Source: Methylobacter sp.
GTDB lineage: Bacteria; Pseudomonadota; Gammaproteobacteria; Methylococcales; Methylomonadaceae
Length of the DNA stretch: 64,000 nucleotides
Assembly (NCBI RefSeq): GCF_023227905.1
Contig: NZ_JALOCF010000001.1
Location: forward strand, 109,164 to 173,163
Direction: 5' to 3'
This document shows, in pieces, positions 45,325 through 53,396 of the stretch (position 1 is its first letter; the number at the start of each line of letters is the position of its first letter). Under the pieces are notes generated by a model, which worked only from the letters and a program-made list of their open reading frames with translations, searched no databases and had not been told where the DNA came from. A program made the position numbers and the translations under genes.

Positions 45325-47106
45325 ATGATAGACAGTAATTATCCAAGACCTCAATTACGCAGATCCAGCTGGATGTCGCTTGATGGCCCGTGGCGTTTCC
45401 GGTTCGATAACGACATGAAGTTCAGGACGCCCCAGGATGTTCCCGACTGGCCGTTGAACATCAATGTACCGTTTGCGCCGGAAAGCGCTCTGAGCGGAGT
45501 CGGCGATACCGGATTTCACCAGGCCTGTTGGTACGAGCGCGAATTCGACCTGCCCGACGATCGGCGCGGGTCCAGGGTTCTGGTGAATTTCGGCGCAGTC
45601 GATTGGCAGGCACGAGTCTGGGTTAACGGCCAAAAAGTGGTAGAACATCAGGGCGGTCATACGCCCTTCAACGCCGACATCACTTTTGCACTGGTTCCGG
45701 GCACTCGACAACGCATTACCGTGTGGGCTGAAGACGATCCGCATGACTTGGAAAAGCCGCGCGGCAAGCAGGATTGGCGGCTGGATCCGCACAGCATCTG
45801 GTATCCCCGCACCACCGGCATTTGGCAAACCGTGTGGCTGGAATTTGTCAGTGATACTTACATCAGAAATATCCGCTGGACGCCAAACCTGGAACGCTGG
45901 GACATCGCTTTCGAAGCTTCCGTCGTCGGCAGCGAGCCGGAAGGAACCTTGATGGTCGTTCGCCTCCATTGCGGAAATCGGTTGATGGCCGAGGATACCT
46001 ACCAAGTCATCGGCGGCGAAGTGCATCGGCGCGTTGGTTTGTCCGATCCCGGAATTGACGATTTCAGGAATGAAATGCTGTGGTCGCCGGAGCGTCCCAC
46101 ACTGATCGATGCCGAAATCAAACTGCTTCGCGATGGCAAGATCATTGATGAAGTCATTTCCTATACGGCATTGCGCTCGATTGGCGTCCAGTCCGAACGC
46201 CTGACATTGAACGGTCGACCCTATAACTTGCGCCTGGTGCTGGATCAAGGTTATTGGCCGGAGTCGCTGATGACTGCGCCTAATCCTGAGGCATTGCGAC
46301 GGGATGTCGAATTGGCCAAGGCCATGGGCTTCAACGGTGTGCGCAAGCATCAAAAAATAGAGGACCAGCGCTACCTGTATTGGGCCGACGTATTGGGTTT
46401 GGTGGTTTTCAGCGAAATGCCCAGCGCTTACCGGTTCACCCAAAAAGCGATTAGCCGTTTGCTACAGGAATGGGTGGAAGTCATCGCTCGGGACATCAGC
46501 CATCCTTGTGTCGTGATTTGGGTGCCGTTCAACGAATCCTGGGGGGTGCCCGATCTACCGACGCTGTCGGCGCCTCGGGATGCGGTACAGGCTTTTTATC
46601 ATCTGACCCGTTCGTTGGACCAGACACGCCTGGTGATTGGCAATGACGGTTGGGAAAGTTCCGCGACCGACATCATCGGCATCCATGACTACGATTCCGA
46701 TCCCCATCACATCCGCGTCCGCTATGGGCCGGAGGTAAGATTGCAGGAATTCTTCGATCGGCGCTGGAGCGGAGGGCGCATTCTGACTCTTGACGGGCAT
46801 CCCCACCGAGGGCAGCCGGTGCTGCTATCGGAGTTTGGCGGGGTGGCTTACATCCGGCCCGATGACGAGCGCTTCGAACAAGGTTGGGGTTATGAGCGGA
46901 TTGATGATCCGGAAGAGTTTCGTAGACGTGTCCATGTCATCATCGAAGCGGTACGCTGTACAGCCATGTTTAGCGGCTTTTGTTATACCCAGTTTGCCGA
47001 TACCTTTCAGGAGGCCAACGGTTTATTGTTTGCCGACCGCACGCCAAAAATCCCCTTGGAAGAAATCGCTAACGCGGTACGTGGAGAACCTCATGTACAG
47101 CCTTGA
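45325..47106 (+). CDS. Glycoside hydrolase family 2 enzyme (beta-galactosidase/glucuronidase-like)
   Basis: 593 residues from the ATG at 45325; a TTG at 45316 overlaps the previous stop but lacks a better ribosome site. N-terminal sugar-binding domain (SLDGPWRFRFDNDMKF, WYEREFDLPD), immunoglobulin-like domain, and a TIM barrel with acid/base Glu404 in FNESWG and nucleophile Glu503 in LSEFGG. No signal peptide, so it acts in the cytosol. It would release galactose or a related sugar from an internal glycoside. It is shorter than E. coli LacZ (about 1020) and close to the single-unit GH2 group. Confidence 0.9.
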   Translation: MIDSNYPRPQLRRSSWMSLDGPWRFRFDNDMKFRTPQDVPDWPLNINVPFAPESALSGVGDTGFHQACWYEREFDLPDDRRGSRVLVNFGAVDWQARVWVNGQKVVEHQGGHTPFNADITFALVPGTRQRITVWAEDDPHDLEKPRGKQDWRLDPHSIWYPRTTGIWQTVWLEFVSDTYIRNIRWTPNLERWDIAFEASVVGSEPEGTLMVVRLHCGNRLMAEDTYQVIGGEVHRRVGLSDPGIDDFRNEMLWSPERPTLIDAEIKLLRDGKIIDEVISYTALRSIGVQSERLTLNGRPYNLRLVLDQGYWPESLMTAPNPEALRRDVELAKAMGFNGVRKHQKIEDQRYLYWADVLGLVVFSEMPSAYRFTQKAISRLLQEWVEVIARDISHPCVVIWVPFNESWGVPDLPTLSAPRDAVQAFYHLTRSLDQTRLVIGNDGWESSATDIIGIHDYDSDPHHIRVRYGPEVRLQEFFDRRWSGGRILTLDGHPHRGQPVLLSEFGGVAYIRPDDERFEQGWGYERIDDPEEFRRRVHVIIEAVRCTAMFSGFCYTQFADTFQEANGLLFADRTPKIPLEEIANAVRGEPHVQP

Positions 47107-48172
47107 ACGGCAAAAAGCCGACGGCCGTAAGCTCAGCTTATATAGCCGTCGGCCCATTGACGAGGCGATCCCGCTTTCGCTGCTGGAAGCTCCGGAGGGC
47201 GTCAACCCGCATCTACGCTGGCATCCGTTGCGCGGCGAATGGGTGACGTATGCCGCTTTCCGTCAGAGCCGAACCTTCCATCCCCCGCCGGAATATAATC
47301 CCTTTTTGCCTTCTGATAATCCGGCTAACCCGACCGAATTACCGGTCGGCGATTATGATATTGCCGTATTCGACAACCGTTTTCCGGCCCTGACCGGTCA
47401 GGCCCACGATCCGCCAGAGTGCTTGGTCGACACGTTGCCGGCACGAGGGCAGTGTGAAGTCGTGGTGTTTACCGAGGACCCGGGGGCTGCGTTAGGACGA
47501 TTGCCACTGGACCATATTGAATTGCTTCTTCAGGTCTGGGCGCGCCGCACTGAGGTATTAGCCCAGCGTGATGACGTGCTCTACGTTTTGCCGTTCGAAA
47601 ACCGGGGCGCTGAGGTTGGCGTGACTTTACATCACCCCCATGGGCAAATCTATGCCTACCCTTTTGTCCCTCCGGTTCCTAAATCGATGCAGAACAGTGA
47701 GGAAGCCTATTTCAAACTGGTCGGATCGCCGCTGCTTCAGGATCTGATCGAAATGGAAATCGACAGCCGGGAACGACTGATCTACCTTGGCTCCCATGCC
47801 GTGGCTTTCGTACCGGCCTGGGCGCGCTATCCCTATGAGGTTTGGGTGGCCCCGATTGAGGCGGTGACATCATTCTCTGCGTTGTCCGAAAAACAGCGTA
47901 CGGATTTGGCCCGAGCCTTAAAAACGGTACTGCTCAAGTATGACGGACTCTGGCAACGTCCGTTTCCTTATTTGATGGCTTGGTATCAGTCAGCTTTGGA
48001 CGGCGAGCAGCATCCTGAAACGCATCTGCATGCGGAGTTTTATCCGCCTTATCGCACCACCGACCGGCTGAAATATTTGGCCGGTACCGAACTTGCCGCG
48101 GGAATGTTCGCCAATGATGCGTTGCCGGAGGAAAAAGCGAAGGAGTTACAAGCGGTAGAGGTGGTTTTATGA
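47093..48172 (+). CDS. galT: Galactose-1-phosphate uridylyltransferase GalT
   Basis: 359 residues from the ATG at 47093, preceded by GGAG (7 bases); upstream in-frame codons would translate part of the GH2 gene. The nucleophile motif HHPHGQIYAYPFVPP has His181-Pro-His183, and a second histidine region ETHLHAEFYPP lies near residue 315. It swaps UMP from UDP-glucose onto galactose-1-phosphate. Overlaps the GH2 gene by 14 bases and galK by 4 bases. Confidence 0.95.
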   Translation: MYSLERQKADGRKLSLYSRRPIDEAIPLSLLEAPEGVNPHLRWHPLRGEWVTYAAFRQSRTFHPPPEYNPFLPSDNPANPTELPVGDYDIAVFDNRFPALTGQAHDPPECLVDTLPARGQCEVVVFTEDPGAALGRLPLDHIELLLQVWARRTEVLAQRDDVLYVLPFENRGAEVGVTLHHPHGQIYAYPFVPPVPKSMQNSEEAYFKLVGSPLLQDLIEMEIDSRERLIYLGSHAVAFVPAWARYPYEVWVAPIEAVTSFSALSEKQRTDLARALKTVLLKYDGLWQRPFPYLMAWYQSALDGEQHPETHLHAEFYPPYRTTDRLKYLAGTELAAGMFANDALPEEKAKELQAVEVVL

Positions 48173-49287
48173 ATTATCCGAAAGCACAACTGTCAGACTT
48201 TATCGATTTTTTCGGCAGCCAGCCGGAGGTGATCAGCAGTGCGCCCGGCCGGGTCAACCTGTTGGGAGAACATACCGATTACAACGACGGCTTTGTGCTG
48301 CCTATCGCCATACCGCAAAGTACCTGGGTTGCGTTGTCGCGGAGCGAGGACGAGTGGAGCCGGTTCCGTTCAGAAAACATGAATGGGCTTGTTCATTATC
48401 AAGCGGGTGGCGCTATTCCGTCAGGGTTTGCCGCTTATTTGGTGGGTTGCTTTGAAGTATTGCGGGAAGAGTTCGATGCCATCGCTCCCGTGAATCTTCT
48501 GGTCAGTTCCGACGTGCCGATGGGCGCGGGTTTGTCCAGCAGTGCCGCGTTGGAGGTGGCGACGTTGCGGGGCTTGCGGGAGCTGTTCGATCTTGCCATA
48601 GACGACATCGATATTGCCCTTTTGGCTCAGCAGGCGGAAGTTCGTTTTGCAGGCGTGCGTTGCGGCATTATGGACCAGATGGCGGCCAGTCTGGCCGATG
48701 AGCGGCATATGCTGTTCCTGGATACGCGCACGCTGGAACGCAGGTTGCTGCCGCTGCCGGAACAAAGCGAGCTTGTTGTACTGGACAGCGGCGTGCCGCG
48801 CAGTCTCGCCGGCAGCGCTTACAACCAGCGGCGTGCGGAATGCGAGGAAGCGGCCAACAGACTGGGTATTTCGATGCTTCGCGACCTCGACGATCCGGAT
48901 TTGACGGACGTTTTGCCGGAACCGCTGAACCGCCGGGCTCGCCATGTTGTCAGTGAAAATCAGCGGGTGCTCAATGCGGTTTCCGGCGTTTCTGCGGACG
49001 AGTTCGGCACGTTGATGAATGCTTCTCACCAAAGTTTGCGCGATGATTTCGAGGTTTCGGTTCCTGCGCTCGATTGTCTGGTCGAACTCCTGCAAGACCA
49101 TGCGGATATCTATGGCGCCCGCCTGACCGGAGCCGGGTTTGGTGGCGCTTGTGTTGCGCTGGCGCGGGCCGGACGAGGTGCGAAAGTTGGGGAAGAGATA
49201 CTGGCCGCCTACGGTAGCAAGGGCTATCAAGGCCGTGTTTTGGTGTCGGGATCGATGCCAACTGATTTTGATCCTGGAGGTAGCTAG
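48169..49287 (+). CDS. galK: Galactokinase GalK
   Basis: 372 residues of the GHMP kinase family. The galactokinase signature GRVNLLGEHTDYNDGFVLP is complete, the phosphate loop is PMGAGLSSSAALEVA, and the C-terminal motif is RLTGAGFGGACVAL. It makes galactose-1-phosphate for GalT. The ATG shares bases with the galT stop (ATGA). Confidence 0.96.
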   Translation: MNYPKAQLSDFIDFFGSQPEVISSAPGRVNLLGEHTDYNDGFVLPIAIPQSTWVALSRSEDEWSRFRSENMNGLVHYQAGGAIPSGFAAYLVGCFEVLREEFDAIAPVNLLVSSDVPMGAGLSSSAALEVATLRGLRELFDLAIDDIDIALLAQQAEVRFAGVRCGIMDQMAASLADERHMLFLDTRTLERRLLPLPEQSELVVLDSGVPRSLAGSAYNQRRAECEEAANRLGISMLRDLDDPDLTDVLPEPLNRRARHVVSENQRVLNAVSGVSADEFGTLMNASHQSLRDDFEVSVPALDCLVELLQDHADIYGARLTGAGFGGACVALARAGRGAKVGEEILAAYGSKGYQGRVLVSGSMPTDFDPGGS

Positions 49288-49758
49288 ATGGCACATTTTC
49301 TTAAAGCCATGGAAATCAATGTGCTGGCACCGATTGCGTATGAGCAATGGATGCGGTTTGAACAATTGCCTCAATTTATAGAGTCCGTTAATGAAGTCCG
49401 GCAGTTGGATGATAGCCATCTGCACTGGCGCGGTACGCTGAGCGGTAAGCCTGTCGAGTCGGACATTGAACTTAACCTGCGGGTAGAGGATTACCTGATC
49501 GTCTGGAGGAATCCGACCGCACCGGCCAACCACGGAACTCTGCGCTTCGAGGCAATGGGTGATGGCCGTACTCTACTGACGGTGGAGGTCGAGTATGAAG
49601 TTGAGAGCCCTGAAGTCAAAGCGGCCGAGGCGCTTGGCATGGTAAAGACTCAAATCGAGGACAGTCTGGAAAGCTTCAAGGCGTTTGTCGAGTCCCGTAC
49701 CAAATCCCATACCGAAGACAGACAAAAACCGGATCCCGATGCAGTTAGCCCTGGTTAA
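49288..49758 (+). CDS. SRPBCC (cyclase/dehydrase-type) protein
   Basis: 156 residues. Opening INVLAPIAYEQWMRFEQLPQF and the following FIESVNEVRQLDDSHLHW fit the polyketide cyclase/START-like fold (SRPBCC), which holds a hydrophobic ligand in a helix-grip cavity. There is no signal peptide. Starts directly after the galK stop with GGAGG upstream. Its role in a galactose operon is unclear: it could bind a lipid-linked glycan or an aromatic product. Confidence 0.82.
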   Translation: MAHFLKAMEINVLAPIAYEQWMRFEQLPQFIESVNEVRQLDDSHLHWRGTLSGKPVESDIELNLRVEDYLIVWRNPTAPANHGTLRFEAMGDGRTLLTVEVEYEVESPEVKAAEALGMVKTQIEDSLESFKAFVESRTKSHTEDRQKPDPDAVSPG

Positions 49759-49782
49759 ACCGTTTCAATGGAGGATAACCCA

Positions 49783-50967
49783 ATGACTAGCACACATACT
49801 TCGCCGGCATTTCTAAAATCTTTCTGGATAGCAGGGTTCGAAGGAGCCAGCCATATTAATTCTTCAGGCAAACGCTTGGATATGGTCCACTCCACTCAGC
49901 ACGATATTTTGGTGGACAGCGATTATGCTATGTTGCGCGATGTCGGGATACAGGTGGTACGGGAAAGCGTGCGCTGGCATTTGATCGAACGCTACGGCCA
50001 GTTCGATTTTTCTTCCCTTGATCCCATGTTGCGCGCGGCTAACGAGCATGGTGTTCAGGTGATCTGGACCCTATGCCATTACGGGTGTCCGGACGATCTG
50101 GATCTGTTGTCACCCAACTTCGTGCGCCGCTTCGTCCGTTTCGTCAGCGAAGTGTCACAATATATCGCCGACCATAGCAACGCCGAACCCCTCTATTCGC
50201 CGATCAATGAAATATCCTTTATCTGTTGGGCAGTCTGCCATAGCGACCTGATGTACCCTTACGCGGTCCACGGAAAGGGACGGGATTACGAACTAAAACG
50301 GCAACTGGTGCGCGCATCCATCGAGGCTATTGAAGCTTTATGGGTCGTGGACCCTCGGACACGCATCATCCATGTCGACCCCATCATTCATGTTATTGCC
50401 CCCCCCGACCGTCCCGACCTGAAAGATGCGGCATTGGCGATGCGCAATTCCATGTATGAAGCGTGGGATATGCTTCGCGGTTCCCAAGATCCCGAATTGG
50501 GCGGCGACCCCAAGTATCTCGACATCATCGGCGTCAATTATTACCACTCTAACCAATGGGAGTACCTGAGCAACGACAGGCTGCATTGGCACCTTGGCGA
50601 CCCTCGGCGCATAGCGCTGAGTGATTTGCTTAAGGAAGTTTACGATCGCTATCAAATACCGCTTTTAATCGGCGAAACCAGCCATGTCGGCCAGGGACGC
50701 GGGCAGTGGATTCGGGAGCTGGCCGACGAGGTGTATAAGGCGCAACAAATGGGTGTGCCGCTGGAAGGCATCTGCCTATACCCTATCGTCGACCGTACCG
50801 ACTGGGAGAATGACCACCATTGGCACAATAGCGGCTTATGGGATATGGAAGCTGATGAACTCGGTATTTTGCGGCGCGTCATTTCTCAACCTTATCTCGA
50901 AGAGCTTTTGAAAGCGCAACGTCATCTTGCTCGTCAAGAACCGGGTTTTACTATCCGCAAGGAATAA
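49783..50967 (+). CDS. Clan GH-A glycoside hydrolase-like (GH1-type) protein
   Basis: 394 residues from the ATG at 49783, with GGAGG 8 bases upstream (an ATG at 49768 lies just before that site). TIM-barrel features: opening FWIAGFEGASHIN, VVRESVRWHLIERYGQFDFS, catalytic pair Glu143 in SPINEIS and Glu298 in LLIGETSHVG. No signal peptide. It resembles GH1-related domains often annotated as beta-glucosidase-like, but lacks several GH1 subsite motifs, so the substrate is open. Last gene of the galactose operon. Confidence 0.82.
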   Translation: MTSTHTSPAFLKSFWIAGFEGASHINSSGKRLDMVHSTQHDILVDSDYAMLRDVGIQVVRESVRWHLIERYGQFDFSSLDPMLRAANEHGVQVIWTLCHYGCPDDLDLLSPNFVRRFVRFVSEVSQYIADHSNAEPLYSPINEISFICWAVCHSDLMYPYAVHGKGRDYELKRQLVRASIEAIEALWVVDPRTRIIHVDPIIHVIAPPDRPDLKDAALAMRNSMYEAWDMLRGSQDPELGGDPKYLDIIGVNYYHSNQWEYLSNDRLHWHLGDPRRIALSDLLKEVYDRYQIPLLIGETSHVGQGRGQWIRELADEVYKAQQMGVPLEGICLYPIVDRTDWENDHHWHNSGLWDMEADELGILRRVISQPYLEELLKAQRHLARQEPGFTIRKE

Positions 50968-51328
50968 GAAACGGATAGTCTGCGATCGAGCCGCTCATCT
51001 TCATAAAGTTCATCTGCTAACAAAGCCAAATGATCTGTCAGTTATGAACGTTAACGTACAGACGTTAACGCCTTCTGGTCGTATGCTTTAGTCACTGCTG
51101 GCTATTGCGGCGAAAAAATCCACAAATTCGTCAAAATGGTCAAGCATCAGATTAACAAGATCGGCATGGAGTCGGACGTATCAGGCAAAAGGATCAGCAT
51201 AAGGATGACCTTACTACTGAGTTGGAAAGGGATAAGGAAATAACAACGGCGAAAAGCCATAAATCGAAAACAGGTTGAATGGCTTTTTCAATATCTCGAT
51301 ATGTAGCTTTAATTATTTGGAGGCAATG
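50968..51328. other. Intergenic region with a hairpin
   Basis: About 360 bases. A perfect 9-bp hairpin CGTTAACGT / ACGTTAACG with a 4-base loop lies at 51049-51070, without a T-run, and may end or stabilise the galactose operon transcript. The rest has stops in every frame and no recognisable gene. GGAGG at 51319-51323 serves the next gene. Confidence 0.5.
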
Positions 51329-51760
51329 ATGAATATACGTACTTTCACACTAGCGATGGGTGTTATTTATGTTGTTGTCGGAGTGCTGGGATTTATCCCC
51401 GCCTTAATGTCAGCCCCACCGCCAGATGCTCCGACCCTGTCAACGCCGTATGGTTATCTGTTGGGAATGTTTCCGGTCAATTCCCTGCACAATATCGTGC
51501 ATCTGGTTATTGGCGCATGGGGTCTGATGGTCTATAAAGATTTTGAGGGTTCTCGTACTTATTGCCGGAGCCTTGCAGTTTTATATGGCGTTCTGGCAGT
51601 GTTTGGGCTAATTCCTGCGCTGAATACAACCTTCGGTTTTATTCCGCTTTTCGGCCATGACATCTGGCTGCACCTGCTGACAGCGTTAGCGGCGGCTTAT
51701 TTTGGATTTGTCGCGCCGGTAACGATGGAAACCGGTCACGCAAGACAGCCTCATCACTAG
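51329..51760 (+). CDS. DUF4383-family small membrane protein
   Basis: 143 residues from the ATG at 51329 (GGAGG 5 bases upstream). Four hydrophobic segments: LAMGVIYVVVGVLGFIPAL, the NSLHNIVHLVIGAWGLMVY block, SLAVLYGVLAVFGLIPAL and HLLTALAAAYFGFV. The NxLHNxVHLxxG motif in helix 2 is typical of DUF4383. Function unknown; such proteins often occur near stress and envelope genes. Confidence 0.85.
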   Translation: MNIRTFTLAMGVIYVVVGVLGFIPALMSAPPPDAPTLSTPYGYLLGMFPVNSLHNIVHLVIGAWGLMVYKDFEGSRTYCRSLAVLYGVLAVFGLIPALNTTFGFIPLFGHDIWLHLLTALAAAYFGFVAPVTMETGHARQPHH

Positions 51761-51968
51761 CTACGCGGATAAATCGAGCCGGCCCTGATCGTAAAATATT
51801 TTTCAGTTTCAGCGTCTGCTTTACCAGCTTAAATGAAAAAATATACTGTTTTGCTCTATTAGCTGGTAAATACTCGGCGCTGACTGACAGGCCGCATGCC
51901 TCTAAATCCGGCACTTCCGTGATGATGAGAAGCTATGCCCGTTTATTAACGATCAAAACAAGTCGGCA

Positions 51969-52994
51969 ATGAAAGGCAAGCAGGCTGATATGTATGAGCT
52001 AATCAATAAGCAAAATGTGCGGGCTGCCTTTACAAATTACGGCGCAAGGCTGACCGGCTTATGGGTACCCGACAAAAACGGCAAGATGACGGATGTGGTC
52101 GTTGGGTTTAGCCGCGTTGAAGACTACTTAACTGCTACTGAGCGGTATTTTGGCGCGACTATCGGCCGGTTTGCTAACCGGATAGCTAACGGAAAATTTA
52201 CGATTGACGGTAAACAATACTCGTCATCGCTGAATAATGCTCCGAATACTTTGCATGGTGGTAAAGAGGGGTTTTCTGAGGTTGTCTGGGATGCCGCGAT
52301 GCCTGATGATCATACTATCCGGTTCACCCGGCTATCAAAAGATAGGGAAGAAGGATTTCCCGGCAACTTCCATGTCAAGGTGACCTACACGTTAACCGAC
52401 GACAACGAGCTGCAGGTGGAGTATGTGGCAAGCACGGATAAAAAAACTATCGTAAACCTAACCAACCATGCTTTTTTCAACCTGAATGGCGAAGGCAGCG
52501 GCACGATTCTCAATCATCGTCTACAGATCAATGCCGACCGTTATACGCCTGTCGATTCGACCTTAATCCCTACCGGGAAGATTGAATCCGTAGCAGGAAC
52601 GCCTTTCGATTTCAGGCAACCGCAAACGATTGGTTCAAGAATCGATCAAGCTGATGAACAATTAAAAAACGGCAAAGGTTACGACCATAACTGGGTGCTG
52701 AATACCCACAAGCCCGGCGAGATGTTTACTGCGGCGATTGTCGTTGGCGACCAAAGCGGCATTGTGCTGGAAGTGCTTACGCAAGAGCCTGGAGTGCAGT
52801 TCTATAGCGGCAATTTCATGCAAGGCAAAAACACCTTCAAGAGTGGCGCCAAAGACGATTACAGGACGGCTTTTTGTTTAGAAACACAGCATTTTCCCGA
52901 TTCGCCTAACCAGCCATCGTTCCCTTCAACTATTTTGGAGCCGGGCCAGGAGTACCTTACAAAATCTACCTATAAGTTTTTAGTGGTGAAATAA
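51969..52994 (+). CDS. galM: Galactose mutarotase (aldose 1-epimerase)
   Basis: 341 residues (a second in-frame ATG at 51990 would give 334). Aldose-epimerase features: FTNYGARLTGLWVPDKNGK, TIGRFANRIANGKF, NTLHGGKEGF, the catalytic His in NLTNHAFFNLNG, and GKGYDHNWVL. No signal peptide, so cytosolic. It converts beta- to alpha-galactose, feeding GalK encoded 3 kb upstream, though 1 kb and a DUF4383 gene separate them. Confidence 0.92.
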   Translation: MKGKQADMYELINKQNVRAAFTNYGARLTGLWVPDKNGKMTDVVVGFSRVEDYLTATERYFGATIGRFANRIANGKFTIDGKQYSSSLNNAPNTLHGGKEGFSEVVWDAAMPDDHTIRFTRLSKDREEGFPGNFHVKVTYTLTDDNELQVEYVASTDKKTIVNLTNHAFFNLNGEGSGTILNHRLQINADRYTPVDSTLIPTGKIESVAGTPFDFRQPQTIGSRIDQADEQLKNGKGYDHNWVLNTHKPGEMFTAAIVVGDQSGIVLEVLTQEPGVQFYSGNFMQGKNTFKSGAKDDYRTAFCLETQHFPDSPNQPSFPSTILEPGQEYLTKSTYKFLVVK

Positions 52995-53396
52995 AAGGTA
53001 CGCACTGCGTACGGACTGTAAAAGTATGATCCGAATCAGGCTGAAAGGATTATTTACCACAGAGAACACGAAGGACACGGAGAAAATAATCCAGTTAATT
53101 CAATCTATTAAAAACTCCGTGTTCTCGGCAATAGCTCCTGCATCGCCTAGAGCGCCTACTGTTGGTGCTCTTGATTGCTGTTCCCGACGCAATTCTACCT
53201 CCCCCGTCCTTGGGGTCGTACCTCCTGCATGACCCACAGGGATGTGGGGAATGCAGAGAAATGACTTGGTCATTTCCTGTCCTTGCAGTCGTCCTGCGTC
53301 CGTGCAGTCCTTCGTGCCCTTCGTGGCTTCGTGGTGAATTCTTTAATTTTTTCTAAAAAAGAATACTTTCCCTGCCTCTACCCTACTTTGCTGACT
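52995..53396. repeat. Degenerate composite palindrome with inserted cassette
   Basis: Starts with GGTACGCACTGCGTAC and a variant terminal repeat (TACGGACTGTAAAAGTAT, 53009-53026), then CACGAAGG-type arms (53052-53082 and 53310-53340), and ends with a decayed complement (AATACTTTC, 53361-53369). It is therefore a relative of the 180-base element at 23827-24006. Its right half is split by a ~180-base insert beginning CGGCAATAGCTCCTGCATCG (53126), which shares its start with the 47-base cassette at 26456. It separates two convergent genes. Confidence 0.78.

Noticed and set aside
46790..47092. In-frame 101-codon N-terminal extension of galT
   Set aside because: It lies entirely within the GH2 gene and adds no GalT sequence; the ATG at 47093 has a good ribosome site.
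48421..49533. Open frame of 370 codons antisense to galK
   Set aside because: galK motifs are intact on the plus strand and the antisense product shows no recognisable domain.
51121..51230. Short open stretch (MVKHQINKIGMESDV...) considered as a small CsbD-like gene
   Set aside because: No CsbD motif, no ribosome site and stops soon after; nothing supports coding.
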